Of a stretch of 64,000 bases of DNA, positions 1-12,019 are shown piece by piece (within the stretch, counting starts at the first letter, position 1; every line of letters begins with the position of its first letter). A program made the translations under genes and the position numbers. The notes beneath the pieces are model-generated. The model searched no databases and had not been told where the DNA came from. It was given only the letters and a program-made list of their open reading frames with translations. This stretch comes from Lingula anatina (taxonomy: Eukaryota; Brachiopoda; Lingulata; Lingulida; Lingulidae). The DNA lies in the NCBI RefSeq assembly GCF_001039355.2, contig NW_019776004.1:64001-128000 (forward strand). The letters run 5' to 3'.

Positions 1-1268
1 ATGGAGAAACTGTCCATGGCAGCACAGCAGGTGCATCATGGGAATGCAAATGTCAAGGTAAGTATGATCTGTGAGAACAATAATTATAAATTATTATTAA
101 ATAAAGACTCGAGAAAGAAAATGAAAGTTATGTATTGTGGATCACAGTTTACCTTTTTTGCTCTTTTTTACCCATTAGATTAAAGAATCCTTCTTTAATC
201 TGGATTACAAGCACCACAAATTAAGAAACACCCGACACTGTGACAATACTGCATGGTAGCATATGATTTAATATATAATTCATTTCACAGCTATATGCAA
301 TGTGGTAACTCATGAGATATGTTTATTGGTTATTTTGATTATTTTGTTCCCTTACTTTCATTTATATCTTCATTAATTTTTTTAGACTGTGGATGCTGGC
401 AAAGTGAAATATATGATGCAGAGTGCATTACTCGAAAAGAGACAGAAGAAGTATGAAGAAAAAATGGTAAATATTTGATATTTTTTTCTATACACATTTC
501 ATGTGAAGATATTAGTAAGTGTTACTGATGACTTCATTGCAAATTATTACTGCCATTGTTAAAATTTATTTTGGCATAAGCATATTATAGTAAATATACA
601 ACTTTTATTTATAATCTGACCACCAAAATTAAAAATAAATAATATACGACATTTTTTCCAATTCCAGAGTCAGTTGCGTAAAATGGTAAAAGTCGCCAAC
701 AGCCATCACAAGGTCAGGGTTGAGACCAAGGTCATCAACGAAGTGCTGAATGCTTCCAGCTGGAAAGAAGCTGAAAAACAGATCAATAAAATCCCTAAAG
801 ACTCTGGAGGTAGGTATCATTTTAATATGCTAATTATATGTTTATTTTATATTGGATAATGTTTTCTTTTTCGTGGTGATCTTTCTTTATGGTTAATTTG
901 CTATTATTATAATTATTAGGTATGTAATCACTGCCTTATACTGTGCTTGTACATGTAAATGCATGTGACTTGGTGTGAATATATTTTTCTCTATCCTTAT
1001 ATATAAGCAAACAGAGAAAATAACTTGAAATATGACTTTGGATGTCTGCTCATTTTAAATGTCTGTTTTTCATTTTGTATGATAACCTCAATGGATCTGG
1101 TAAACTTAATTAATCTTTTTTATAGGCACACAGTGTACAGTGTAGTGAGTGTAGGTGTATATGGTTTTTATACATGTGTTTTTAGAAAAAAAAAAAATGC
1201 CATTAATTGTATTTATATCATTTCCAGGCGATGAAATCCCAAAGTCTGGAGCCTGCACCATCCTATAA
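1..1268 (+). CDS. 3' end of an unidentified coiled-coil-like protein with a C-terminal CaaX motif (partial)
   Basis: Four exons can be joined with good splice sites and one frame: 1-57 (possibly the 3' part of an exon beginning outside the window), 386-466, 668-809 and 1228-1268 with stop TAA at 1266-1268. The joined 106 residues are rich in Lys, Glu and Gln (KYMMQSALLEKRQKKYEEKM, then SQLRKMVKVANSHHK) and look helical or coiled-coil. The last four residues are CTIL, which fits a CaaX box; a final Leu usually directs geranylgeranylation, so the protein may be membrane-anchored. I do not recognise the family. Whether the ATG at position 1 is the true start or an internal Met cannot be told, because the upstream DNA is outside the window. 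Exon phases are 0, 0 and 1. It has no sequence relation to the receptor genes that follow. Confidence 0.6.
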
Positions 1269-4200
1269 TTGAAAGAATGAAATAATTTCTTCTCTACAAC
1301 CCAGACTCTGGTACCTGTATCCATGTGTTTGATCTGAATACATCCAAACCATTTGATATATACATTGCCACCACTGGCACATATCAAACTGGGTCTTAGA
1401 ATATACCTGGAATATATATACTATTTACTAAAGTTAGAAGCATAAAACCAGATTGTCTAGTTGCCAAGATGTTAGGAGTCAACGGACAATACTAAGTACT
1501 AGTCGCCCTTTTAAGGCCCAGTGTCCATCCATAGACGGAATATTTATGCATATCTTGATACCTGCTGTGCAGGTTTGATTATATGGATTCACTTTAATGA
1601 AAGAGGAGGGTAAAAACGGGGTAAAAACTGATTGTTTTAATGTGTGAATGTATTTTTTTTTCATTGGAGAGCAAAGCATAATTATAGGCAATATTGGGTA
1701 CATTGATTACAACAGGGTGATAAGATAGAGTCGTTAATGATATGGTGATAGAAGCCCTGCTCATGCAAGCAAAATTTGAAAATTTTGCTCATTGAAATTA
1801 TTGTTCTGTTCATAATTTTTTGTTGGATATTGTTAAAATGAAACTTTTTGGAAAAATCCATATTTATACTTTTCTCAGGCTATACATCCTTTTTTCATTT
1901 GCAATTGGTCTTTTATGCACCTTGTGTATAAATCTGGTTCTCTACAGCCTATGCATTTTTGCACATCACAGGGTAAATGTATCATTTATTTATCTATTTA
2001 CATGATTTTATTTTTGTGGACACTTATATATGCATTTATGTTATAGGGTTGCCAACAAGATACATTTCCTGCATGGAATGCGTAAATGAAAAATCAATTC
2101 AGATTGTTTTCTTATGACACAATTATGTGTATAATGTGAGGACCAATAACTCTTTCTATATTGCAATTCATGATATTGTTAGATTTTTTTGTATATATTT
2201 GTAGATAAACGTACAGGAAGTGCACTTAGGTATTTAAAATGCAATTTTTGATATTTTAATTTATATTCTGGAACACTTTTTTTCATTTTATCTCTCCAGA
2301 TACCCTTCACTTTGCATAAAAAGGAAATAATATATCACTGTATTGGGATGCAGTATATGTACATATTGAAGTGTATACATAGCAAACGCTCAATCCTTTA
2401 TGTATTATATATACGCACAAGAGTTACATTTAAGCGCTTGGATTTTCTCTGTTGTTCATGTGACATTCCATGAAGTTTTTTGTTCTTTATTCATATATAG
2501 TTACAACTACATCTTTTACTGTATTTAATCGGATTTTTGTGATATGAACTTGGATGTCTTGGTAAAACGTGCAACTATTTTAAAGGTGTATCTGGATGCA
2601 ATTAATTTAGATCCTTGCTGTCTTCCTAAAAAAGAGAAAATACGTATTTCTGTGTAGTATAGAGGACCTGCCACTAGAACTTTACCCCGGATTCGCCTTT
2701 GAAATTATTTAAGAACTTCAGAAACCCTATTCCAGATGCCAAATTCTGATTGCGCTCATGTATGGTTTATCTGGACATCGGCAAATGAATTATTGCGACC
2801 TTACTTATCTTTCTTAACACAAATATATGCTTTTGTGATTTAGAAAACAAAGGGGGTGCAGCATGGGTCTTTTCTTAAGCCTCTCCTTTACTTCAAGCTG
2901 TGTGTTAAAATCCATAGATTTACTTCAAGAGATTCACCAAGTGCAGAATATGGGAATTATTGAAGGTGAGCCACATGGGGTCCTGCATAAAATTAAATGC
3001 AATACTTGGCTCTCTCGGCTTAGTTAAAGATGAGCTGAGATTAGACTTAAGCAAGTTTAGTAAAATAATAGGAAATGAGACTCAGTATGCTTCATTCTGG
3101 TATATGTTGACCATGTTCGTATACATTAGGCCTATAATTTCCATTGAATGTCTTTGAAATGTTTGCTGCATGAGTTGCTATTTATCTCCTTCAAAACTTC
3201 ATTACATATATTCCATAGCAGTAATTCATCATAGAATTGATGCCACGCTTAGCCCTGCTATTTGTAAATGGTTTTTAAGAAAAAGAAAATGCCACAAAAT
3301 GTTCGCTTTGTCAGTTCGTGCTGGTTCGTTTAGCTTCAGATCTTCTCCCATAGATGATGACACATACAATGCAAAGGTAGCTTGTCAAAGAAGCTGTGAT
3401 ACTGTGTACATATACAAAGGTGTGACGCGTGGCTTGCTGTGCCCTTCTCATTTTTTATTGTATCGTTGCTGTAAAGAGCGGCTTTTGTCAGCCGATTTGT
3501 TATTGTAATTAAAAGTATAATAGTAATAAAAATCTTGCGCAAATCGAAACTAATCCACTTTACTGGTATACAAATATCTATGCCATTTTAACTGCATGAA
3601 ATAATGATTGTTATTAGTGACCCATTTTAATAAGGAACATTTCACTTAACTGTATCTATCATTTTGTAATATCGAATCACAGTGTTTGAATCGATGATCT
3701 GAAGAGTCACTGGTGCCGTTGCTGCACACCAACATACACATAGAGGCCCCCTGTGTAAACAGCACTGCCACCGTAGACAAATGTGAAGCACAGGCAGTTT
3801 TCTTTTACAAATTTATAAGCGGATTTCAATTTGGAGAACGAGCGTGAATTCGTTACCCTGTGTATTTGTCCATTCAATTATTTCTATTTTCTGTGTTCGT
3901 GGAATTATCTGACTGTGTTCTCTAGAGAAAAGCAATACATTTAAGAAGAGTTTATATACAATTTAACTACATGTACCAATGGCTAATTTTAAAAAATAAA
4001 CAATCAAACAATGCGTATGGTTTAAACGCAGTCATTACCCGCAATTGATGAACGAAAATACACAGTATCTTCATCATCATCTTCATCATAAGTTGTTTCA
4101 AAATATCCCAATACAGAATATATAGTGTGTCAATGAAATTTAAGAGATACGAATGTAGGTGTGCCCGTTCATAGCCGGAACCGTAATAGACTACGTAAAC

Positions 4201-4984
4201 CTGGCCCATCAGTACAAATAGGGCGACCAAATCCCATTGGTATCATATGTCCATTTATTCAGGAATCAGCTTCTGTTTGGTAGCATCTTCAAATCGGTAG
4301 CTTTCAGTGTGTAAATGTTTTAAACCGGTAATGAAAGCATCTAAAAAGATTAGGGATAGGGGGAGGAAACTATTTACAGTATGTCAATAAAATAAGATAA
4401 AGTGATGGCTTTACCCCATTTTAAAATATTGTCCTAAAAGAAAACAGTAAAGAAAATTATGTGACATCAGCTGAAATCAAGCAGGTGGACAAAGGTCACC
4501 TGAGGTCAAATTTCATTAAAATAAACCAAAATAGTTTTTTATGTTGAGATGTAAGACAGGAATATCATATCCAATGGATTCCTTGATGCTTTGGCAGTTG
4601 ATTTAACATTACGTTAGTTTTATGATCTATAGGCCTACAAATGCTGTAGAGGGTTCGGTATGATTGTGGATGGGGAAGGAAAATACCATTTATGCTGATT
4701 ATTTCCAAAATATTGAATAAATAGCTTAAAGCAAATTATGCTGTTTTTGATTGCGCTTTCCTATTGTTTTATTTGTGATTTACTTTCTCATTTTTCGTTT
4801 CTATTGGGCTACTTGCGATTGGAACGTCTCATTCAAAAATAGGTCATTCAGACGTGTTTTGTATCTACAAAATATCAATTTAAGGTTTTTAATAGACTTT
4901 ACAACAAAGCTTACTCTTTATTACGGTTATATTCATTATTGTTGGAGATTTTCAAAATAAATATGGTGGATAAACGTTTTCCAA
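1269..4984. other. Noncoding interval (3' UTR of the first gene and intergenic DNA)
   Basis: AT-rich sequence without a recognisable coding exon on either strand. The longest open frame (3170-3508, +) has no conserved pattern and no supporting splice context. The left part presumably includes the 3' UTR of the first gene. I see no RNA gene. Confidence 0.5.
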
Positions 4985-5158
4985 CAAGAAATGAGAGTGC
5001 GTAGGCTCCCTGGGAAAATATCCAGGAAACAATAGTTGGAGGAGGTGGTTCTGTACATGTTTGGGGTGCCATTTGCAACAGCGGTGACTTTTTTCTGATA
5101 GTCCAGCGATGTTACTGCATCATGCATTTTAAATACGAACCAGACCTTTGACACACAA
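4985..5158 (+). mobile_element. Relic fragment of a Tc1/mariner-type transposase
   Basis: Around 5035-5155 the + strand reads GGGGSVHVWGAICNSGD, the segment that in Tc1/mariner transposases sits between the first and second catalytic Asp (commonly GGGSVMVWGxIS). The preceding bases (LPGKISRK in another frame) fit the segment just before it. Frames are broken and neither terminal repeats nor the second and third catalytic residues are visible, so this is a short old remnant lying just beyond the last exon of gene F. It differs in sequence from the two larger Tc1-like copies in the window. Confidence 0.5.
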
Positions 5159-5271
5159 AGTTGTATTAATGATATAATAACTGTTTGTGGATATAGAGGC
5201 GTTTGCAAAAACTAAAATGGGACTCCCAAATCCAATGAAGAATACTGTTATCGACAACATGCATTAACTCG

Positions 5272-8200
5272 TCAGTTGATACATCCCACATCCAGAATGT
5301 ATTTCAAGTCCACCATGTGGTCTTCAACTTCTTCTCCCTTAAACCGAATGCTGTACTTGTCCTCTCCGACCTAAAAAGCATGCACTTAATTTAAAATAAG
5401 TATTTATGTAGCCAAATGTTCACAAGCACAACGAAGCTCTGTTTTTGCTCCAAATTAAGTAGGATAAGTCCATATGACTGAAATTGTCATTTATTAATGA
5501 CGAAAACTAATAAGATACAAAGTTACAAAACTGGGGAGATAATAAACATCCCCCAAACTATATAAGTGCTAAATATAAAAATAATAAAGTATGTTAATGA
5601 AATGTAACCAGGATTAATTATGAAAAATATGAGAAATAACAACAGCTATAGGAGCAAAAAGTTGGCGCAAATGAAAATAAAAGGCTTATGAAAAATTGTA
5701 GTTTTTTTTTTCTTTCCCTACTTCATTAGTATAGCACTAATTAGGTCCAACTAAGAAAGATGCGATCTATACTGAAAAACACAGACACAAGAGCATGTTA
5801 CTTAATTCATCACTATAACCTTTAAAGTATAAAAAATATAATTAAATGTCAGTGTTGTAAACAGTTTCATGATAAGGAAAAAGCTGTTTTTACATGCCGT
5901 TGTTTTAACGTGTATACACATCACGTAGGGACTAATGCACAGCCAAGCATTTGTCTTCATGTACGTCAGAGACACAAAAAGCGATTATTTCTACAAAGAG
6001 AAGCATTTAAAACTATCAACCGTACCTGCACGGGAACTTTAAGAACTTCTAAGAAAGCAATTCTATATCGCATTAATGCCGTACCTTTCCCTGAATATTT
6101 CCTTCGAAAAAACGCCACGCCAGTGGATGAAGGGCTACAACACTCTGAAGTAGAAATATTTTAAATGTGGTATTCTTTGCAATGAATTGGAAAATGTGTC
6201 CAATCTTAATATCAACGCTGCATGATAATTTATATACTAGGTTTATAATTCACAAATATGGGTTTCTGGACATCTCTACCCATGATAACTTTTCAGATTG
6301 TCGATCATTGTAATAAATAATTTGGTATAAACTTTTAATAAAAATACTTAAAAACCAATAGTATCAACTTCAGGCTCATATAAAGCTTTAAAAGTATTGG
6401 TACTTTCAGTTACTACGAATGCAAATACAGGGTTACCACTTAATATGGAATATTATTTTTTTGCTAATAACTTTTCTACAAAATATTTAATTTCTCTCTA
6501 ACTACTTTAAATCCAAAGCTGAGGTGTCACTCCATGTGTAGCCAGATGTGTTACCTAATACCACACAACTCTCGAAACAATTGATGCATGCAGTTGTATA
6601 TTCTGTGGTCAGAAATGTGAGGGGTGGTCTTTTCGGCAATTTCTGCCCTTGTATAAAAACGCATGGGTTTGGTAAATCTTTGGAGCGTGTTTAGAGAAGC
6701 AACAAAGGGATCGCTTTGAAACTTGACAGGTACCTTAGTGAAGATATGGTACGACAGCAAAGCAACGCAGCTTACTATGGGATGCTTGCTCTCAGAGAAA
6801 ATGGCCAGAAACGGACAGCCATTGCCAGGTAATTCAACATTTATCAGGAACCGTTTGTGAAGTCCTCCAAAGAAATGCTGCTACAGGGGCACCTACTCCC
6901 ATACCTCGACCAGGTTGTCCGCGTATCACACCAAGAAGTCAGGATCGCCTTCTCCTTAGTGGACGCCGTGCTGGTCGTACAAAGACAACCAGTGTCCTCA
7001 GAAAACAGAGGCAGAATGTCATTCAAACGCCCGTTTCAAGGTCCCACGTGAACAAGAGATTTCTGCAAGCCGGTTATTTTGCACGAAGGCCAGTAGGGAA
7101 ACCACTGTTAACAGCAGGTCATATACAGCGACGTCTGCAAAGGGCTGGGGACCACGTGCGCTTGCAGCCAAAACACTGGAATCACGTTGTTTTCAGTGAT
7201 AAGGCCAGATTTGGATTTTTTAGGGTTGATCGTCGAATCCGTGTCCACCGACGTGTACGAGGGGCATAAAACAATGATTGTGTACTGCCTAGGGTGCAAG
7301 CAGGGGGTGGTAACGTCTCTGTTTGGGGAGTATTTCATGTCGGTGCCCAGAACCAGTTGGTTTTTCTGGGAGGCAACCTCATCCAGGATTCCTCCAGAGA
7401 CATTCTACAGCAAACAATGCTTCGATTGGTAAGATTCATCTTCAGGAACAACTTTGTGTACCAAGACGACTGCGCAACCCCACATCGAGGCCGCAGAATC
7501 ACTGTTTTTCTTCAAAACCAATGGTTTCAGCAACTGCCCTGGCCTGCAAACTCTCCAGATATGAACCCAATTGAAAATCTGTGGGCGGAATTAACTCACA
7601 GAATCAATAGCTATGGTCCTCGGCCGGTAAATAGTGATGAACTGCGACAGGCAAATATCACTGCGAGGAATGATATCCCCACCCAAACTCTAAAAAACGT
7701 GTCACAGGATATGCCATGTAGGATGAGGGTGCTGCAAGCGGCTGCTGGAGGACATACCCGCAATTACTGACTTTTCATGATTTACTGTAGTGATTTCTTT
7801 GACTGTGTAACATATCACTGTCCGGAGGCTATCATTTTCTTTAATATCTTATCTTAAAGTTTATACTGACATCAAACTGTTGATATAGTTTTCTGGGGGT
7901 GTTCCTTTCTTTTGAATGGAATCTTATGTCAGATTTAATATTATTGACCAAAATATCTCACAACAGAAGACTGGATGTTATTATCACTCAGTGACATACT
8001 GTTTTAATGACTCAAGCCAAAAAAAAAAAAAAATAATCAGCACTCAAAAATAACAATGACAAAAAATATTCCATATTAAGTGGTAACCCTGTAGTTTTTT
8101 TTAACTTACCATACCAATCTTCAGTTCGCTGGGTGAAGTTGAATTCAAAGCCACCAGTTTGTTGACGCTAACTTTGAATAAACTGATAATGAAATATAGT

Positions 8201-9782
8201 AAAAAGTTAAAAAAAAAAACTCCCACCGTGGCAAATGAACATGTTATAAATCACCTTGATGAAGCAACCTTGTTTGTTCTCCTTGTGTTCGATAACTGGT
8301 TTTGTTTGACAAATATTGCCTTAACATTACACAATAAGTTTTATATAAGAAGCACTTGTCAATGATGGAATATGGTTTTGTGGGATTCTGGATGATCTAA
8401 AAGCTGTTTGTCCGTTTAACATCGTTCTTTAATGTAAATAAAGAAAAATAAGCGAACCACTCACACAATGCAGGTAATTACTGTATGAAAACGAACACGG
8501 GAGGTTACAGGAAAATAGCAATCATACCGGTCTCCTTTCCTCGGTAATTTTACTTCACAGTAAGACGGTTTTACTGCCCTTTCGAAAACAGCCAAGTCCA
8601 TAGATATTTCAGCATCGTTACTAATATCCTTAACTGCTACTTCGTCCCCTTTCTAAAGAAAACCAAATCGAAAAATCATCATTACTATTTAACCGTTTGT
8701 ATAGAAATCCATTTAAATACATTTTCGGATAAGTGCACGGAGTCAAATAGTACCAGTAGTCAATAATTCAGGAGAAAAAAATGACATGCTGTTCTTTCAA
8801 TGTCGTTATTATGAAAAAAAAAAGAAAAAGGGATGGCAAACTATGTAGGAGGGATCGTTATCACCACGGTAGAGTGACGTATTGATTTTGCCACTGATGT
8901 CGATAATGTAAGCTTGTTATATATTGCTACTTAAGATTCCAACAAGACTAGTTTTTCAAAACATCGCGAATGAATTAAAATGTCAAGTTGATTGTTCTTT
9001 TAAAAGATACGAAATAGTTATTGTATGAATATACTACACCGACAGAGAGACAGAGAAAGAATATGAGACAAACCCGGAGAGAGTGCAGGACGTCAAGACC
9101 TGAAAAAGACATTGCATAAAATCCAATACGGGAGAAAAATTTACATTTCAGCACGCACTGACATTTGTTAATACAGCACCGTAAAATATCATGTTGCAAA
9201 GCAAGTTCTAAATGATATATTTATGTTTACGTTCTCAACCATTGCTGTAGCAAGTAAAACTACCATATTACTAGATACAACGAACTGGATGCGTTTCTGT
9301 GTTTACATTGATATCAATTGTACACATGGGCAGCTAGTGCTTGTATAGAGTTATCAAATTTGTTTCGGAACTAATGTTGTACGTGTTTATCGATGCAGTG
9401 TATGGTCGCCTTAATGTAAGAAGCAATGTTATTTTGCCATGCAATGAATCGTGAGAAATGATTCAGTGACGCTACCTATTTCTGCGACTGCTGCTGATTT
9501 CTTCCGGCCGCAGAATCTGCAGCTTACTGCGATTATGATTATTATAATGATAATGGCACCGAATGATATTCCAACGATCACTACTGGGTCCTTTAACGTA
9601 TCCAATATACTGGCTGAAAAACAGCGGGAGAAATTGCCGTATACATATTTTTACTATGAATACATGCTTACTTTGGCTATTTCCGTTCAAAATTTATACC
9701 AACTAAATCGGCCACCCTTTCTGACACTGTGCCCGACATTGCAGTTCAACGGAATATTTCTTCATTAAAAACGTGTATTCCA

Positions 9783-9816
<34 letters not shown>

Positions 9817-11787
9817 CTTACATCATAATTTTAATTTTATTTGCATTGCCTTGCAGAGAATCACAAAATGTAAAGATCCAGGCCGAAAGATAGATGGCTT
9901 GATTATAAGTGAATAAAAGAGCGGTTTAATATAGAGGTATCTCCATCTTTTTCCTTCTCAAATCATCTCATTATAGTATTCTAATCACCCAAATGTACAA
10001 ATATTAGTCATCTTCTGAGAAAAATTAAGCAGATAGATGTAACTAGTAAATTGATTCATACCTGGACTCGACGAATGTGGTAGTTGTGCCGTAGTCGGGT
10101 GTGTTGCAGATTGCGATGGTTGTTCAGAAGATTGCAACGGCTCCACAGATGAACTCGGCGTGGTGTTCAACGTTTCCCTTGTATCTACTTCAGTACTTCT
10201 AGACACAGTTACAGTTGTTTCGTCAGGTTGGATGGTGGTTGGAACTGTAATAAGTAGGGATGATCTGCTTTAGTACTATGATAAAATTATGTAAAATTAA
10301 ATAGTTGATATTTTTGCCGATGTCGATTTCATTTGTCTCTTTCTCACTAATGGTATTTCAACTGCCAGCTTTTGTACGCCTGGTCATTTTTGGCCAAGAT
10401 ACTGACTGTGTGTTGACGCTCTGGTCTACCTGTGGAGGATGCCAATTCTTATTACTGAATAAAATTCATGAAAAAATACAACCTACTTACCTACACCACG
10501 CAGAGTAAAATCCTTCTCAAATACCGCCGCGAGAGTAACGTGCTGAACCCGCATCCTACACGTGGTCGTTCTATTGGGTGCAGGTATGATGACAACGCTC
10601 GTTGTCGCGCACGTCTCATCACAAACCGAGCTGTCATTACTGACAAACTGTTTCTTTCCACAGTACCAGTGGACATCAGGCACAGGGTAGGCAAGGCCTA
10701 GAACGGCCCTCATGGTTCTGGTGTCCAGGTCCATGTCGTCGATCTCAGTGATTGAAATTCCATTAACGTCAAGTGGGGCTGTAATCAATATATGATTTTA
10801 GTTGGCAATTTGTAACTTATTGGTATCGTTTATTGGTTTATCTATTAAACAATTCTTAGTGTCCTTTATGTTTATTTGGTTTAAACCAAGTCCAATTAAG
10901 ATACCTCGACATACGTGTACAATGTGTATATTGTTATAGAAGTATGAATGTGTACTTTTACGAATACCTGTTCACAGACAAGCAGGTGTTATGTAAACTA
11001 TTGAATCAAAAAATGAAAGAATCCGTACGCATCAACAGACTGACAATTTCAACGATTCATGACATGCATAATGCATACACACGCAAACACAGACACAAAC
11101 ACACACACACAAGTACGTACACAAACACACGCACAAATACACATTCATATACCCGTACACGCGAGTGTTTTCATGTACTAGTACTAGTTGGCATTTGTGG
11201 CCTACTATAACGTTTTCACCTACCTGCGACTGTCAAAACTACTTGTGAAAAATTTTCGTTATTGTGTGTATCTCTCACGTAGCAGGAATAATTCCCAGTG
11301 TCTTCTTTTGTTACATTCTGCAGGGTTATCCACATTTTACCACTGTGTATCAAAGTTATGTTAGACTGAGAACGTCCATGGAAGGGACTGTTGGGTATCA
11401 GGGGTTCTCTAAATCGAAAATGATATTTGTAAACTAGGTTGTTGAAAATAGGAGTCCCTTTGTAAAGCTCAAGCGTAACATTATATGGCGTGGTGAATGC
11501 ACATCGAAAGACTACGTCTTGGTTAAGTGGAGCCCATGTGTTATAATCTGTCCCGTGGAGTCCTGTTATCGATAAGTCAACTATAACTGCACCACAGTCT
11601 GAAAATAAATAAATAAAAATAAATAATAAAAATAACAAATTTTAATCTGACTGTAACCTCATGTTTGTCAAATAATACGTTCATCCATATTCCATATATC
11701 TAATATGTGTTAAAGTTAAAATTGCCACATACCTGCTACTGTCAGGATAAACGCGAACAAGAAATGGGTGTTTCTCCCAGCAGCCAT
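5272..11787 (-). CDS. Gene F: small Ig-domain membrane receptor with mucin-like stalk
   Basis: Eight minus-strand exons join in one frame to 438 residues: 11733-11787, 11224-11598, 10491-10778, 10062-10244, 9476-9613, 8528-8648, 8110-8167 and 5272-5370 (stop 5272-5274). Exon 1 is a signal peptide (MAAGRNTHFLFAFILTVA). Exon 2 is a V-like Ig domain (VVFRCAFTT and DTGNYSCYV). Exon 3 is a second Ig-like domain with Trp-Tyr-Cys and extra cysteines. Exon 4 is a Ser/Thr/Pro-rich stalk of about 60 residues, probably O-glycosylated. Exon 5 is a TM helix with eight consecutive Ile, then CRFCGRKK. Exons 6-8 form a tail of about 90 residues with tyrosines in SYCEV, KYSIRF and KYILDV. Exons 1-5 meet in phase 1, exon 6 ends in phase 2 and exon 7 in phase 0. 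The acceptor of exon 7 is weak. The last intron contains a complete Tc1-like element. It is probably an adhesion or immune-type receptor; the ligand is unknown. There is no kinase or recognised signalling domain. Confidence 0.75.
6428..8091 (+). mobile_element. Tc1/mariner-like DNA transposon, full length but inactive (copy 1)
   Basis: The element is 1664 bp with perfect 27-bp terminal inverted repeats at 6428-6454 and 8065-8091, flanked by TA on both sides (6426-6427 and 8092-8093), the target duplication typical of Tc1/mariner. The inner half of the repeat is ttaatatggaatatt. The size is that expected for a Tc1-like element. The transposase inside is broken. It lies in the last intron of gene F, in opposite orientation to that gene. 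A second copy at 23191-24852 has the same inner repeat half and belongs to the same family. Confidence 0.93.
6749..7770 (+). pseudogene. Degenerate DD34E transposase of Tc1-like copy 1
   Basis: The reading starts with an HTH-like part (ENGQKRTAIAR at about 6795-6830) that runs into a stop. It continues in shifted frames through GCPRITPRSQDRLL and the first catalytic region HWNHVVFSDKARFGFF (about 7170-7220), then a further frame change. The last 158 residues (7294-7770) are open. They contain YQDDCATPHRGRRI and SPDMNPIENLW, with 34 residues between the second Asp and the Glu, the DD34E spacing of Tc1 transposases. Internal stops and frameshifts mean no active enzyme is encoded. Confidence 0.88.
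9790..9817 (+). repeat. Poly(A) run in an intron of gene F
   Basis: About 28 consecutive A on the + strand (T on the sense strand of gene F) between F exons 4 and 5. It could be a retroposed tail, but no element body is recognised beside it. Confidence 0.85.
11075..11140 (+). repeat. Impure (AC)n microsatellite
   Basis: Interrupted AC/CA repeats with AAC and CGC variants in the intron between gene F exons 2 and 3. Confidence 0.8.
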
Positions 11788-12019
11788 ACTTATATTAATT
11801 ACACACGTGGATACACATAATTTTCATAAAATGTTAAATACGACAATCCATTCATTCCCATTTTACTTAATGTGTATTTGTAGAATGTACTCCATATTAA
11901 GGAGATAGGAAAGGAGAGTTATATATCTACAATTGTTGAAAGGGCCAATTTATACTACAGTACAAAACATAACGATGATATTCGTGCGTTACTACTTACA
12001 GCTGTGAGATAATACCAAA
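11788..12019. promoter_or_regulatory. Presumed shared divergent promoter of genes F and A
   Basis: Only 232 bp separate the start codon of gene F (minus, 11787) from that of gene A (plus, 12020), so both promoters or 5' leaders must lie here unless noncoding 5' exons exist further away. I identify no specific factor site. The call rests on gene arrangement alone. Confidence 0.4.

Noticed and set aside
3170-3508. 112-codon open frame on the + strand
   Set aside because: No domain, no splice context and ordinary intergenic composition; its length is expected by chance.
11075-11140. Short regularly spaced repeats considered as a CRISPR-like array
   Set aside because: This is a simple AC microsatellite in a eukaryotic intron; there are no repeat-spacer units.
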